In this document: positions 1-9,286 of the stretch, piece after piece | Layout of the letters: each line of letters opens with the position of its first letter | Position numbering within the stretch: position 1 is the stretch's first letter | Origin: Euperipatoides rowelli | Taxonomy: Eukaryota; Onychophora; Udeonychophora; Euonychophora; Peripatopsidae | NCBI GenBank assembly: GCA_003024985.2 | Contig: PXIH01S0000286.1 | Direction: 5' to 3' (one strand) | Length of the DNA: 17,004 nt | Notes under the pieces: model-generated | Databases searched by the model: none | The model's input: the letters and a program-made list of their open reading frames with translations, nothing else | What the model was told of the DNA's origin: nothing | Translations under genes and position numbers: made by a program

Positions 1-640
1 AAATATATTTAAAATTTATCAAGTGTATCAATAACTGTGCAATATTTCCAGATATTGCATAATTATTAATGTTTCTTGTAATATAATATATAAAACATTA
101 AAGCAATATTAACAAAGCACATCAAACAGCAAAATTAAAAACAAATTATAAGCAAAATAATAAAAAAAAAAAACTAAAATAAACCATACGAAAGCGCCAC
201 TATAACAGCAGTAGGGTCCCAAATAACACCTCTCTGGTGCAGGTTGACCATTCGAGATACTAGATTATTATGTCTTTCATTAGGCTTTTCTTGTTTAAAC
301 TTCGAAATTCTAAAAAAAATATGTATTGAATAAAACAATCTTATTTTCATTTCATTTTTCAAGTTCAAAATATTATAGAAAACTTGATTAAAACAAAAAC
401 AAATTACCAAACATATTGGATTGAATATAAAATTACTAGTTTCTTATACAACAAAGTGGAATACAATGGACTTTCTATAGTATACTAATGGGGAAAGATA
501 GTTTCAATTATATAATTTCCTGAATTGTAGACTATTGATATATTTGTTATTGTTTATAAATATTTTATTCAACCATAGAGATAGATTAGAAATTTTTTTA
601 AGAAGCATATCAAAAAAAATCTCGCAATGCAAAAATATGA
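1..640. other. AT-rich stretch, no gene recognised
   Basis: Very AT-rich sequence with scattered A- and T-runs. Short open frames on both strands have low-complexity translations rich in Phe, Ile, Asn and Lys, with no motif I recognise. I see no RNA gene, inverted-repeat-bounded element or convincing promoter here. The frame opening at 535 runs into the LINE remnant that starts near 661, and its upstream part may be decayed LINE sequence, but I cannot support that. Confidence 0.6.
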
Positions 641-660
641 AATATGTCGACAGAAAATCT

Positions 661-698
661 TTATTGCTAACCAAGGGTATTCCCTTAGTTAGCAATAA
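661..698. repeat. 17-base-arm hairpin (fold-back)
   Basis: The arm at 661-677 (TTATTGCTAACCAAGGG) is the reverse complement of 682-698 (CCCTTAGTTAGCAATAA) with one mismatch, leaving a 4-base loop (TATT). The right arm leads directly into the LINE-like coding remnant at 700. The left arm may therefore be an inverted duplicate of the 5' edge of the truncated LINE copy. The hairpin is seen directly; its origin is inference. Confidence 0.85.
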
Positions 699-1030
699 AA
701 GACGGTTGAGGGGTGATCTAATTTTTGTGTATAAAAGGTTAATCATTAAAAAAAAGAAGAAAAATACTTTACAAAATCTCATAATACACACACTAGGGGT
801 CACCCGTTAAAATTAAAATGGAAATGGCAAAAACAAGAGTCAGATTTGCTTTTGTAACCAATAGACAAACAGAATGAAGCCTTGAATTCTCTTCCAGAGA
901 AGATTGTATTAAGAATTTTTCTAATACAGTTCAAAAATAGATTGGATATTCACTTGATTTCGAATAATTATTTTAGATAAATGCTGTCGGTGTAAAAGCC
1001 TAAGGCTTACTTTACCTATTAAATTTTAAT
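685..1030 (+). pseudogene. 3' end of a CR1/L2-group LINE, frameshifted and 5'-truncated
   Basis: This is the C-terminal end of a non-LTR retrotransposon reverse transcriptase plus its 3' tail. Three pieces occur in the family's usual order. RRLRGDLIFVYKRLI, encoded from 700, matches the conserved RR-RGDLI-YK motif. A TRGHPLKLK-like piece follows near 792 in another frame. Then comes RFAFVTNRQ, followed by LNSLPEKIV and QFKNRLDIHLIS from 882 to a TAA stop at 978-980, matching the family's WNSLP and FKNRLD motifs with W replaced by L. At least two frame changes separate the pieces, so the copy is dead. The sequence after the stop, with a CCTAAGGC-type stretch and an AT-rich end, resembles the short 3' UTR of such elements. 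All upstream reverse transcriptase and endonuclease domains are missing, as expected for a 5'-truncated insertion. The clade (CR1, L2 or a relative) was judged from motifs remembered from the family, not from a search. Confidence 0.8.
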
Positions 1031-1165
1031 ATTTTTGAAAAATCAACATATGAATTTGTATTTTGCTGACATTTTTACTTTATTTTCATATCAGACAAAA
1101 ACTGCTTAGCATTATAAAACTTTTCTCAAAATGTGCACTTAACTATTTATCTAAACCAGCGGCTC

Positions 1166-1406
1166 TTAACCCTTTCCACTCCACTGACGGCAATATGTAG
1201 ACATTATTTCTTTACAATTCATCAATTCTACAATAATTGTTAGCCTCAAAATTGTTTCAAATTAATAAAATTTATGTTCAAAGGGACTAAAATATATTTG
1301 TTTTTTATCATACCAAATGATTTTTTTTAAAAAAAACTTAACTTAAAATCAAGGGATTTAAAAGAATGGAATCAACGCAATTTTAATATGGGGTGGGAAA
1401 GGTTAA
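1166..1406. mobile_element. Short TTAA-bounded element, CCC-type ends (copy 1)
   Basis: The left end reads TTAACCCTTTCCACTCCA (1166-1183). The right end reads TGGGGTGGGAAAGGTTAA (1389-1406), an imperfect reverse complement. Both ends carry TTAA, the expected target duplication. A second copy lies at 10185-10435. The interiors also match: both have a block resembling GGGACTAAAATATATTTG about 60-70% of the way along (near 1283 here, 10306 there), then an A/T-run. TTAA duplication with ends starting CCC is typical of piggyBac-type transposons, so this is probably a non-autonomous piggyBac-like MITE. It has no coding capacity. The right end is more diverged than the left. Confidence 0.8.
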
Positions 1407-2153
1407 TCTTTAGTAGAGATGGAGGACCCATTATTAATAATATTTTTTTTTTGAGACCCCATTTTCTAGAAATTATAAATATTTCTTATTTGAGGGAAAC
1501 AAAACATATAAGAAAATACATTTTCACTTTGTGATATAAAGTTTGTATTTTGTTGTATTTAAAATAATGTAAGACTGTTTTTATTAGATGTTTCAGATTA
1601 TCTTCAGAAAGATAAATCAGTAAAATAATAAACTGAGATTATAATTCTCACAAACTTAAATGTTACGCACCCCTTCTCCATATGCGATTTATCTGCTGAC
1701 CAGATCTGACGATGAGTTTTGACAGACAAATTATCGCATGTATGGGACTGTATGTAAAAATGTATTATGGAATTGCATAATGAGTTATTCGGCTGAACGG
1801 ATTAAATTACAAAATAAAAACTAAGCAAAAATCACATACATTTTTTTTTTAAATTTTAAAATTCGCAGAAATCTATTGATTAAATTCACGATATCACTGA
1901 TTATGGGACTTCTGCGATAAATTTTAAAATCGTAATGAAGTTCAATAATAATATTACAGAATTTATAAATATTGGTCAAAGGTTTTTAGAATATCAAATG
2001 TGCACAGCATTTAGATCAATATTGCTTTATTCATAAACTTTATTCTTTATAGTACAGCTGCCTAACTGAGTATTTTTTTGCAGAATTGTGCATTTGTTGA
2101 CAAAGTGTTTGAAATGTTTACCATAGCTAGTATATAACATAATGTTTATATTT
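1407..2153. other. AT-rich spacer with one small fold-back
   Basis: No gene recognised. An inverted repeat is visible: 1851-1870 (AAATTTTAAAATTCGCAGAA) pairs with 1910-1930 across a spacer of about 40 bases, with a two-base gap in the alignment. It could be a small fold-back element or chance pairing in AT-rich DNA. The part around 1665-1800 is slightly richer in G and C but shows no coding pattern. Confidence 0.5.
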
Positions 2154-2154
2154 A

Positions 2155-2545
2155 GATGTGGAGGGAAATTTTATTTGACCTCTGTGGTTAGCTATAGGTC
2201 ATTGTTGTAGGGCACTTTGACAAAAATTAGAAAATATTCAGTCAAAAAATGCTCTAATTCGATGGTGCATCATTCTGCTCAGGTCTATGATTTCACATAC
2301 TACCCAGAATTCATTCCTGAACACATCCCCATTGAAAAATTAAAAAAAAAAAAAAAAATTGGCCGCCATCTTGAATTTTTTAAAATTAGCCAAAATGTAT
2401 CAGAAATCATCACAAAGCATTCTGAATGCGATGATTTCTTAAGTTTCCCTTCAGCACATTCAGAAATGATGTCAAAATAAGATAAATATGCTAATTAGGG
2501 GTCCCCCAGACACCAAACATCTGGAATCTGACTTCCCTCCACATC
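2155..2545. mobile_element. Candidate MITE bounded by 13-base inverted repeats
   Basis: GATGTGGAGGGAA at 2155-2167 is the exact reverse complement of TTCCCTCCACATC at 2533-2545, giving a unit of 391 bases. No clear target-site duplication is visible, so assignment to a superfamily is not possible. An 87-codon open frame (2217-2480) sits inside and spans an internal A-run at 2341-2357; its translation contains a poly-lysine stretch from that run and has no recognisable domain. The block AATTGGCCGCCATCTTGAAT just after the A-run is of a kind often seen in animal repeats. I treat the open frame as incidental. Confidence 0.55.
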
Positions 2546-3015
2546 AATTTTTAAATACAACAGTTCATACTACCTATGGTAGAAATTTCAAACTTTTATC
2601 ATAAAGTACACAATTGTTCTGGTTAACAACTGTACTATTAAAAATTGAATTTCTAAAAATTTGAAAAATAGCATTTTGAATTTAGGTGTATAGACTGTTG
2701 TCACAAATTAAATTTAAGAATCTAACAAGTGACAGTTAATCAATTAATCAAGCATTAAATGATGTGACAGTTCAAGAGTGCATTCAGGGTAATTTCATGA
2801 GTTTAATTTGCATTCGTTTTACAAATGCTCCATGGTTGCATACTAACTTTTATTATCATTGCTTTCCACTTTGAAGTTTTTTTCACAGTCTTCTCTTAAA
2901 GGATGCATACAAAGTGCACTGTTGAGTGATATCAAATTTATGGTATGAGGGAAAATTGTTAATCAGAAATGAAACTATAAATGTTTTACTTTTTTTTAAA
3001 GGTGCACAGTTTTAG
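2546..3015. other. AT-rich spacer, nothing recognised
   Basis: No open frame, RNA gene or element end is recognised. It leads directly into the tandem array that starts at about 3016. Confidence 0.5.
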
Positions 3016-3540
3016 CGAACTAGTTCACAGGTTTTGAACTATTAGTAATGGGTCAGGGGCATTCATTTTTGGTCAACTAGTTCACAGCTCAATAATTTTA
3101 GTGATGATCAGAGGCATACACTTTTGGTGAACTAGTTCATAGGTTATGACATATTAGTAATGAATCAGGGTATTCATCTTTTGTGAAATAGTTCACCAGT
3201 TATGAACTATTAATGTGTTAGAGGCATTTATTTTTGGCAAACTTGTTCACAGCTTGTGAACTATTAGTAATGGGTCAATGTCATTCATTTTTGGTGAACT
3301 AGTTCATAAGTTATGAACTATTAGTTATCAGAGGCATACATTTTTGGTAAATTAGTTCACAGGTTATGAACTATTAGTAATGAGATGTATTCATATTTGG
3401 TGAAATAGTTCACTGGTTATGAACAATTAGTGATGGATCAGAGGCATTAATTTTTGGTGAACTACATTACAGCTTGTGAACTAGTTGTGATGGTTAGAGG
3501 AATTCATTTTGGTGAACTAGCTCACAAGTTCAAAAACTTA
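3016..3540. repeat. Minisatellite, about 10 copies of a 53-57-base unit
   Basis: A unit of about 55 bases recurs roughly ten times. Its backbone is GAACTAGTTCACAGGTTATG, then AACTATTAGTAATGG, then a TCAGAGGCATTCATTTTTGG-like segment. Copies differ by several substitutions and small indels. The most conserved segment includes the palindrome GTGAACTAGTTCAC (complete in some copies) and a second GTGAACTA or ATGAACTA motif, so each unit can fold on itself. The unit length is not constantly divisible by three and stop codons are common in every frame, so this is not a protein repeat. Function unknown. Confidence 0.9.
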
Positions 3541-3542
3541 GT

Positions 3543-3560
3543 TGTGACTCTAGAGTCACA
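3543..3560. repeat. Perfect 18-base palindrome closing the minisatellite
   Basis: TGTGACTCTAGAGTCACA is its own reverse complement over all 18 bases. It lies a few bases past the last recognisable minisatellite unit, where AACTTAGTTGTGACTC looks like a continuation of the unit. It may mark the array edge or a secondary-structure site. Confidence 0.9.
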
Positions 3561-4555
3561 TTTAATAGTTATTTTTTTTTAAATAAACTTGATATTATAA
3601 ATTAAGATGTAAAAAACATGTATGAAATTTTACTATTTTTTAATTTATTTTATTATAAGAATTCTTATCTATCTTACTAATGGCAGCTGAATGATTCGCT
3701 AATTTTTTGTGAGCAGTGAAAGTCGTTCAAAGCCAAGATTTATTCCATTCAGGTTTGCTATAAGTCAGGCTTTAGCTGGACATGTCTTATGTTTTAAAGA
3801 CTAATGAAGTGTCCAGAAGCTTTCTTTAAATTTGCTTAAATGCCCGGCTTATTTATTTAGATTTTATAAAAATTAATGTCTGCTTTTTTTATGCAAATAA
3901 AATAAACGGCTAATAGCTGATTTATTTTACATTAATCTGTAGCTGCTGCTTTTTTCATCATAAATGTCCAGTGAACTAAATAACAAAGTAAACTATAGAC
4001 ATATTCCATTAAAGGTCTAATGATGACTGTCCAATATAATTTGAACGTCTTTACTTGTGCCGATTTTTATAGCTATATCATTAACCCAAAACTTATGAAA
4101 AATATATCTTCATCAGAATAATATGGTTGGTGTCCACAAGCTGGTACTAATAAGAATCAATATGAATCTGAGAGATTGGATCGTTGTAAACACAAACACA
4201 GAGCAACATTGGTAACTTACTTTACATAATATAATACAGCACTGGTATTTATTTCTGAGTATTTTATACTTTACTCTGCTTTCTAAAATACTATACAAAA
4301 TGCTTATGTTTTTAATATTTCAAGTACTAAATAATAACCAAATAAAATACTATTTGGCTACTTTGAAAATAAAATTATATTTTTTGTTAAAGCAGCTTAC
4401 ATAAATGGGTGACAGTGAGTCATTTTCTAAACCTTCATTCAATTCGAAAAGGTGTGACCTATATTTATATTACATTGGGTTTGAAAAACTTTTATAGGGA
4501 TGAGGAAAATTAATTAATTAACATGAAATTTTTTAAAAATTAGGTAGAAATTCTT
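3561..4555. other. AT-rich spacer, no gene recognised
   Basis: No coding pattern or RNA gene is seen. A small imperfect stem pairs CTGGACA (near 3777) with TGTCCAG (near 3812). The open frame on the minus strand at 4113-4298 gives a low-complexity hydrophobic translation with no motif and is probably chance. Confidence 0.5.
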
Positions 4556-5245
4556 CTGTTCCCTCCAGCTTTGTCCCTGGACTCTGCTGGGAGAGGTTTC
4601 AGCTAGACACCCACAAACATTTGGGTGTCCTCCTTTTCATTTCTGTTCAAATAGTATTTATATTCACAGTTAACAAATCATTTAGAAATTATCCATTAAT
4701 AATACAATTAATTTACAAAAAATACTTGTCCCTTTTGTCAGCACTCTAAGGATAATGATCATTTATTGCTCAAGTGTAATTATTTTTTTTCATGCCGGAA
4801 CTGGATTGGTCTCAATCTTGTTGACACCAATAGATACCCCTCCATTCAGGATCCACTTCTATCAAATATTACCTGATAGAAACCTACCTGTAAACCTTTA
4901 CTCATAGCTCTTTCACTGTTTGGAAAACCCCTTGACTCTTCATATTCCAGGACATAAAGCTAAATCCATTAACATAATATATGAAAATTTCTATGGCTAA
5001 GTTCTGTAAGTCAGACGGCCTTCCTCCCAGCTCAAGACTTTGAATCCCTATAGCTGTATCCGAGGTTACCAATCTCATAATTTAATTGGGAATAATTTTC
5101 TTAATCCCTCTTAGTTTAATTTTGGTAATTTTTCCTTTTTAGATTGATATTTTATCGTACTTTTATTTTTACTTTTGTTTCCCTATTTTCTTTTATATTT
5201 GTAATTTGCATAATAAAGTTTTTCTGAAATATTAAAAAAAAACCC
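4556..5245 (+). other. Less AT-rich block ending in a poly(A)-like signal
   Basis: This block has more G and C than its surroundings. It ends with a T-rich tract, AATAAAG at about 5211, and then an A-run at 5234-5243. The ending resembles the 3' end of a processed transcript, a gene 3' UTR or a poly(A)-type retroelement on the + strand. A hairpin with 8-base arms occurs at 4606-4613 / 4622-4629 (GACACCCA / TGGGTGTC). All forward frames are broken by stops, and I recognise no protein in any frame. No flanking duplication was found, so retroposition is only one possibility. Confidence 0.35.
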
Positions 5246-6840
5246 CTTCGTGTTCATTTTAAGTCAGGTAGGGTATGTCTGCCCGGGCATTTTGGTAATG
5301 ATTAAAGTAAAAGCATTTACTGTATATTTAAAATCAAATTATTTTATTTTGATCAGCTCTGATCACGTAAAATTTCCTTCTAGGAATAACAATACACGTT
5401 TATTTTAAAAAGAAACTAGTAATTTTATATATTTTTTCTATTTTCTAAATTATAAACACTCTATTCTACAAATTCCAAGTTGATGGTTTATAAGTATTTC
5501 CAAACAATTATTTTTATAAAGTCTACTTAAAAAAAAAAAAAAAAAATTAATTTGTAAAATTAAAGAAATTTTGAATTTATCAGGATTATATTAGAAAAAC
5601 AATCAAATGACCTGAATAATTTAATAAGGAGTGAAAATACTTTGATTTAGCTAATAATTTAAACGAGAAAAACAAAATTATCACTTTGTTGATATTGGAT
5701 TTGTAATTATGTAAAGAGTTGATTTAGAAAACTATTTATAAAATCTCCATGGATCAATTTTTTTTCTTCTAAATGACAGATGAGAAGATCAATTAAAGGC
5801 TTATTCGGGCTGAAAAAAAAAAACACCAACAAAACAGCAGACAAAAAGCACAAACAATTCAAATTTATTACAAAGATCAACATAAAAAAAGAAGAAAAAC
5901 TTGAGAAACTTAAAGAAAACATTATAATACAAATCAATAAAATATAAAAAAAATATAAGAATTAGATATAAAAAAAAGTATATAATGATATAAAATAACA
6001 AAAAAAAAATATGAGAATGACTATATTGGAAAACGCAAATCTACGGCTGGTGGCTGGAAAAAAAAAAGAGAATTAATTTTCAAGTTGAACTAGTGAGAAG
6101 AAAAGAAAAAACTATTGAGAATTAAAAACAAAATATCAAAGAAAGAAAATTGGGAATAACCAAAATGAAACTAACAATATTTGCATTGTTTTTCTTTTCA
6201 ACCATATGGATTGGCAATCTTACCCGCTAACATATCCCTGCTCCTTAATTTACATAATGAACAAAGATGAATACCAAATCATGAAGTATTAATGGTTTGT
6301 TCATCATTAGTGGAGTTTTTCGATTGAGTAGTTAAGTTACTTTATTTTCAGGTTCACTATTGTCTAACAAGTTAACAAGATCATTCATCACACACCAGTT
6401 ATCAAAATAATGCCCATTTCTTAACTAACTTCATGAAGATGGTAAAATAAAATGACCTCTAATACTGATTTATGTGGTCATTGGCAATTTAATTATTTAC
6501 TATTTTTCATTCCTCATCACAGAACTGAACCAGATGTTCATTGTAGTGTTATATTAAAAAATCTCATATTTTAAATTGCTGGCAATCACAATGCATTAAT
6601 TTCATTCTCATTTTATTTTTGTAAGTACATCGATTAATTAATTATTGCACATGTCCTTACTTGAAAGCATTATGGCTGTATTTTGGCCTGTGTGAAGTTT
6701 TCTTCTATGCAAATTATTATTTTTAATGCATTTGACTCCATATTATTATAATTTCACCTTCATTTGCATTTGAATCCATGTTGATAAAGCCAGTCTAACT
6801 ATTTTATTACGATTCGGCTTCCCATAACTTTGCTGTTCAA
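5246..6840. other. A-rich low-complexity stretch
   Basis: An A-run of 18 bases occurs at 5529-5546. From about 5810 to 6180 the + strand is strongly A-rich with repeated short A-runs, which produces two overlapping Phe/Leu-rich open frames on the minus strand (5707-5937 and 5801-6001). These are composition artefacts. From 6180 to 6840 the sequence is ordinary AT-rich DNA with no recognised element. Confidence 0.55.
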
Positions 6841-6932
6841 AATTCATCTTATTGTTTGCTTATAAAGTGAAGGCACAGGTTTCGGCTAAGGTCTGCTGTG
6901 TTATCCATGAAGTTATGGAAATGAATGGTCAG

Positions 6933-6958
6933 GGTCACCACCGCTGGTGGTGGTGACC
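6933..6958. repeat. GC-rich hairpin with 10-base perfect arms
   Basis: GGTCACCACC (6933-6942) pairs perfectly with GGTGGTGACC (6949-6958) around a six-base loop (GCTGGT). It is conspicuous because the surrounding DNA is very AT-rich. It lies about 55 bases from the 28S-like fragment, on the side where the 3' end of the rRNA would be. I do not recognise it as part of 28S rRNA or of a named element. Confidence 0.85.
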
Positions 6959-7014
6959 TTTAGCATTACCTCCTAAGAATCCCAGCATAAGATTAATTGA
7001 TCATGATGTGTACT

Positions 7015-7425
7015 GGATTCTGACTCAGAGGCATTTAGTTAGAATCCATCAGACTCACTTTGCACCACTGGCCTTTCGATTGAGTGTGAGGACTGAATGT
7101 CTGAACTCGTGGTTGCTCTTGTTAAAAGCAAACCTAGCATTCAATTCTGAACTTACATTATTATCACATGATCAGATATAACTAAACTGTAATGAAACTA
7201 ACTGGAAAAATGCAATGATGAACACACCATAGATTATCTCATTTCTTCACTTGAACATATACTGTACACATTTAAAAGCTTCATTTAATGATCCCATAAG
7301 ATGATGTAATTCCTCTTCTCCATATTTAAAAGAAGTTGATCTCTTATGTAACTTTGGCAGGCATGCTATAACAAAAGGATAATAGGTTTCCACTATCATG
7401 AAAACCGCTTTTATGTCTATATATA
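7015..7425 (-). pseudogene. Diverged fragment resembling the 3' part of 28S rRNA
   Basis: Read on the + strand, this aligns in order with the antisense of the 3' region of animal large-subunit rRNA. GGATTCTGACTCAGAGGCAT (from 7015) matches the antisense of the rRNA segment CCTCTAAGTCAGAATCC. TTTGCACCACTGGCC, then AATGTCTGAAC, GTGGTTGCTCTTGT and TCACATGATCAG follow in the rRNA order and at similar spacing. Weaker matches continue: TTATGTAACTTTGGC near 7345 against CTATGAACGCTTGGC, and CAAAAGGATAATAGG near 7373 against CAAAAGGATCGATAGG. The copy has many substitutions, so it is not a working rRNA gene. It may be an rDNA pseudogene or part of an interspersed rRNA-derived repeat. Its outer limits are uncertain, and alignment quality drops after about 7200. 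The comparison is from memory of conserved 28S sequence; the first 130 bases are the strongest part. Confidence 0.65.
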
Positions 7426-8069
7426 CTTTGTACTTCAAAATTTTCTATACTTCCAGCACTTATGGAATTTATAAAAAGTGAGCTTCAGAGTAGAAACTTG
7501 TCAATAGTATTTCAGGGATTATGTGATTCATACTAAGGAAATTCATGCTTTTCATTGCATTTATTTCCAGAGTGGATTAAGAATGATCTTTAACTATTTG
7601 ATTACTCAATGTAATGCAGGGGAGGGGGAATGATGTTCAGATTGACACAGTCAGTTTTGTTTTCACCATTTATCAGTCTTTCTTATGCACATGTATTTGT
7701 AGAGCATGGAGATAGAGGAACTATTTATCAGTGACCTACTTTGATAAATTCACTTACTTTAAAATTTTCAATATATGGAACTATGAATCTAAGGTTTGAA
7801 TCTAAGGTACCGACCATCAGCCACTATCTTCTTCAATTTATTCTGTTCAAAATTTGCTAAATAATTATCTGCTTATGAAAAACAATGAATGAAAGAAGAG
7901 ATATTTTACAACTTTTTGATTTATAAAGTGCAAGAGGATATAATATAAGCAGTTGTAAAAAATAGTTTCGTTTTCACTAATTGATCATTTTTGTTATGAC
8001 TATCCTAAATAAAGAATAAAAAAATCAAATGTTTATAAATGTCTGTTTGTAAGGTACAAAAGAAATTAG
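7426..8069. other. AT-rich spacer, nothing recognised
   Basis: The 28S-like similarity may extend somewhat past 7425, but I cannot follow it. CTAAGGTTTGAATCTAAGGT near 7790 contains a short direct duplication. No gene or element end is recognised before the mariner-like left end at 8070. Confidence 0.5.
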
Positions 8070-8225
8070 TATAGTGTCCAAGAATTACCTTCATGATAAT
8101 GATTTAACATAATTCATCAATCAAAAGTGATATCCATAAGTTACTTTGCTGCAATTTTTCTATCGACTTATAAAGTTTTTATTTTGTTATTTAAGAGATG
8201 GCGCCACAGAGCATTTTTAGTGAAA

Positions 8226-8427
8226 ATGGTGTCCATACATGAAAAAGTACAATTTGTGGCTGAAAAGAAATCTCCAGTAACTGTCCAATGCAAATATTGA
8301 ACATCGTATGGGAAGGAACAACCAAGTGGACATACAATCGATGTTTGAATGAATAAGTTTAAGGTGACTGGATGTTTAGTACTGGATAAAGGTCAAGGTC
8401 ATCGTTCAACATCAACTAACAATGACA
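8226..8427 (+). pseudogene. N-terminal DNA-binding part of a mariner-like transposase (DUF4817-type)
   Basis: From the ATG at 8226 one frame reads for about 67 codons with two TGA stops, at 8298-8300 and 8346-8348. The stops replace what look like an Arg (CGA) and a Trp (TGG) codon of the family. Visible pieces are MVSIHEKVQFVAEKKSPVTV, then TSYGKEQPSGHTIDV, then MNKFKVTGCLVLDKGQGHRS. These follow the DUF4817 pattern: a helix-turn-helix region with a YGKE-P motif, a W-x-x-KF step and a G-x-GR turn. In these transposases the region binds the element's inverted ends. The frame breaks after STSTNN, where the internal deletion junction appears to lie (about 8420-8432). The assignment is from motif recall; no search was run. 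Confidence 0.75.
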
Positions 8428-8431
8428 TAAG

Positions 8432-9286
8432 CTAACTTCATTTCTTTTGTAGTGTTATATTAAGAAGATGGTTTACCACAGACCTATACCAAACCTTAAA
8501 GGTCAAATGTAACGGATTTTTTTTATTATTTTTATTATTGATTTTTAAAGATAATTACTATTAAAAAAAATTCCACTGGAATTTTTTTTTTTAAAATGCA
8601 TAAAAAAAAAGTTATTTAAAGATAAAATTAAGACTATTGCTATCCTCAGTCTGAGATTACAATGTGAAGATTCCACATTTTTTTTGGGTCTGAGATTAAT
8701 TTGATGACAAAATAGTCTCTACAGCTGTTTTCTTTGTAATGATTTAACATGTAAACAGAGGCATTTTTAATCTGTATTAAAGGTCATTTTGATTTTTTTA
8801 AAAAATTAAATTGGACCATAATAGCACAAAGGATGAATTTGATTATGATTTTTTACAAGTATTTAAACATTTAGACCATATGATATCCAGCTTTATGCTG
8901 ACAAATATAGCAAATATTCTATAGTTAAGTATAGCAAGCTGTATTCATTTAGAGGCTATGATGTCACAAAATATCTCCCCTGGTGTGTAAAGTGAGCAAT
9001 GCTGTTTTAAGGGTGAGGAGCTAAAGACAATTATTTTTAAAATTGAATTGTAAATAACTTTTATGTTTTGAATTTTTTTTTTTTTCTGGTGGAAATTTTT
9101 TTTTAGTGAAAATCTTTGAAAATCAATAATTAAGAAAAATTTAAAAAATCCGTTACATTTGACCTTTAATGTTATTAAGACTCGAATAACAGACACCATA
9201 GGTATCTTGATGAAGAATGGCATAAAAGTGAGTTTCACCTTGATGTGCTGCATGTGACAAAAGTGGCTCATGTAGAGATCTACTAA
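8432..9286 (+). pseudogene. C-terminal end of the same transposase, split by an insertion
   Basis: Before the nested element, the frame from 8432 gives LTSFLL, a TAG stop (8450-8452), then CYIKKMVYHRPIPNL. This matches the family's DLTPxDFFLWGYIKDxVY segment, which carries the last catalytic Asp; here that region is damaged, with the Trp codon now TAG and the Gly codon now TGT. After the nested element the sequence resumes as NVIKTRITDTIGI, then in another frame LDEEWHKSEFHLDVLHVTKV, ending AHVEIY and TAA at 9284-9286. This matches the conserved C-terminus RIT...W-EIDYRLDVCRVTKGAHIE. If the insertion and one TTAA are disregarded, the frame continues exactly from PNL into NVI. The first two catalytic Asp regions are absent, so the element cannot have moved itself. 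Confidence 0.75.
8496..9169. mobile_element. TTAA-bounded element with long inverted ends, nested in the mariner copy
   Basis: The left end reads TTAAAGGTCAAATGTAACGG (8496-8515). The right end is its exact reverse complement over the same 20 bases (9150-9169). TTAA occurs on both sides as the target duplication. Beyond the perfect part the two ends keep pairing imperfectly for about 140 bases: ATTATTGATTTT, a CCACTGGAA / TTCCACCAG block and AAAGTTATTT all recur in inverted order. The element is 674 bases including both TTAAs and has no transposase. An additional TTAAAGGTCATTTTGATTTT at 8777-8796 resembles the left end again. Ends starting AGG after TTAA recall the T2/Kolobok-type elements described in frogs, while piggyBac ends usually start CCC; the superfamily is therefore only suggested. 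Confidence 0.85.

Noticed and set aside
504-803. Minus-strand open frame of 99 codons
   Set aside because: Antisense to the LINE remnant and rich in Phe and Leu from A-runs; no motif.
5707-6001. Two overlapping Phe/Leu-rich minus-strand open frames resembling membrane proteins
   Set aside because: They come from the A-rich + strand; the apparent hydrophobic segments are a composition artefact.
7247-7438. Minus-strand open frame of 63 codons
   Set aside because: Lies inside the 28S rRNA-like fragment; no protein motif.
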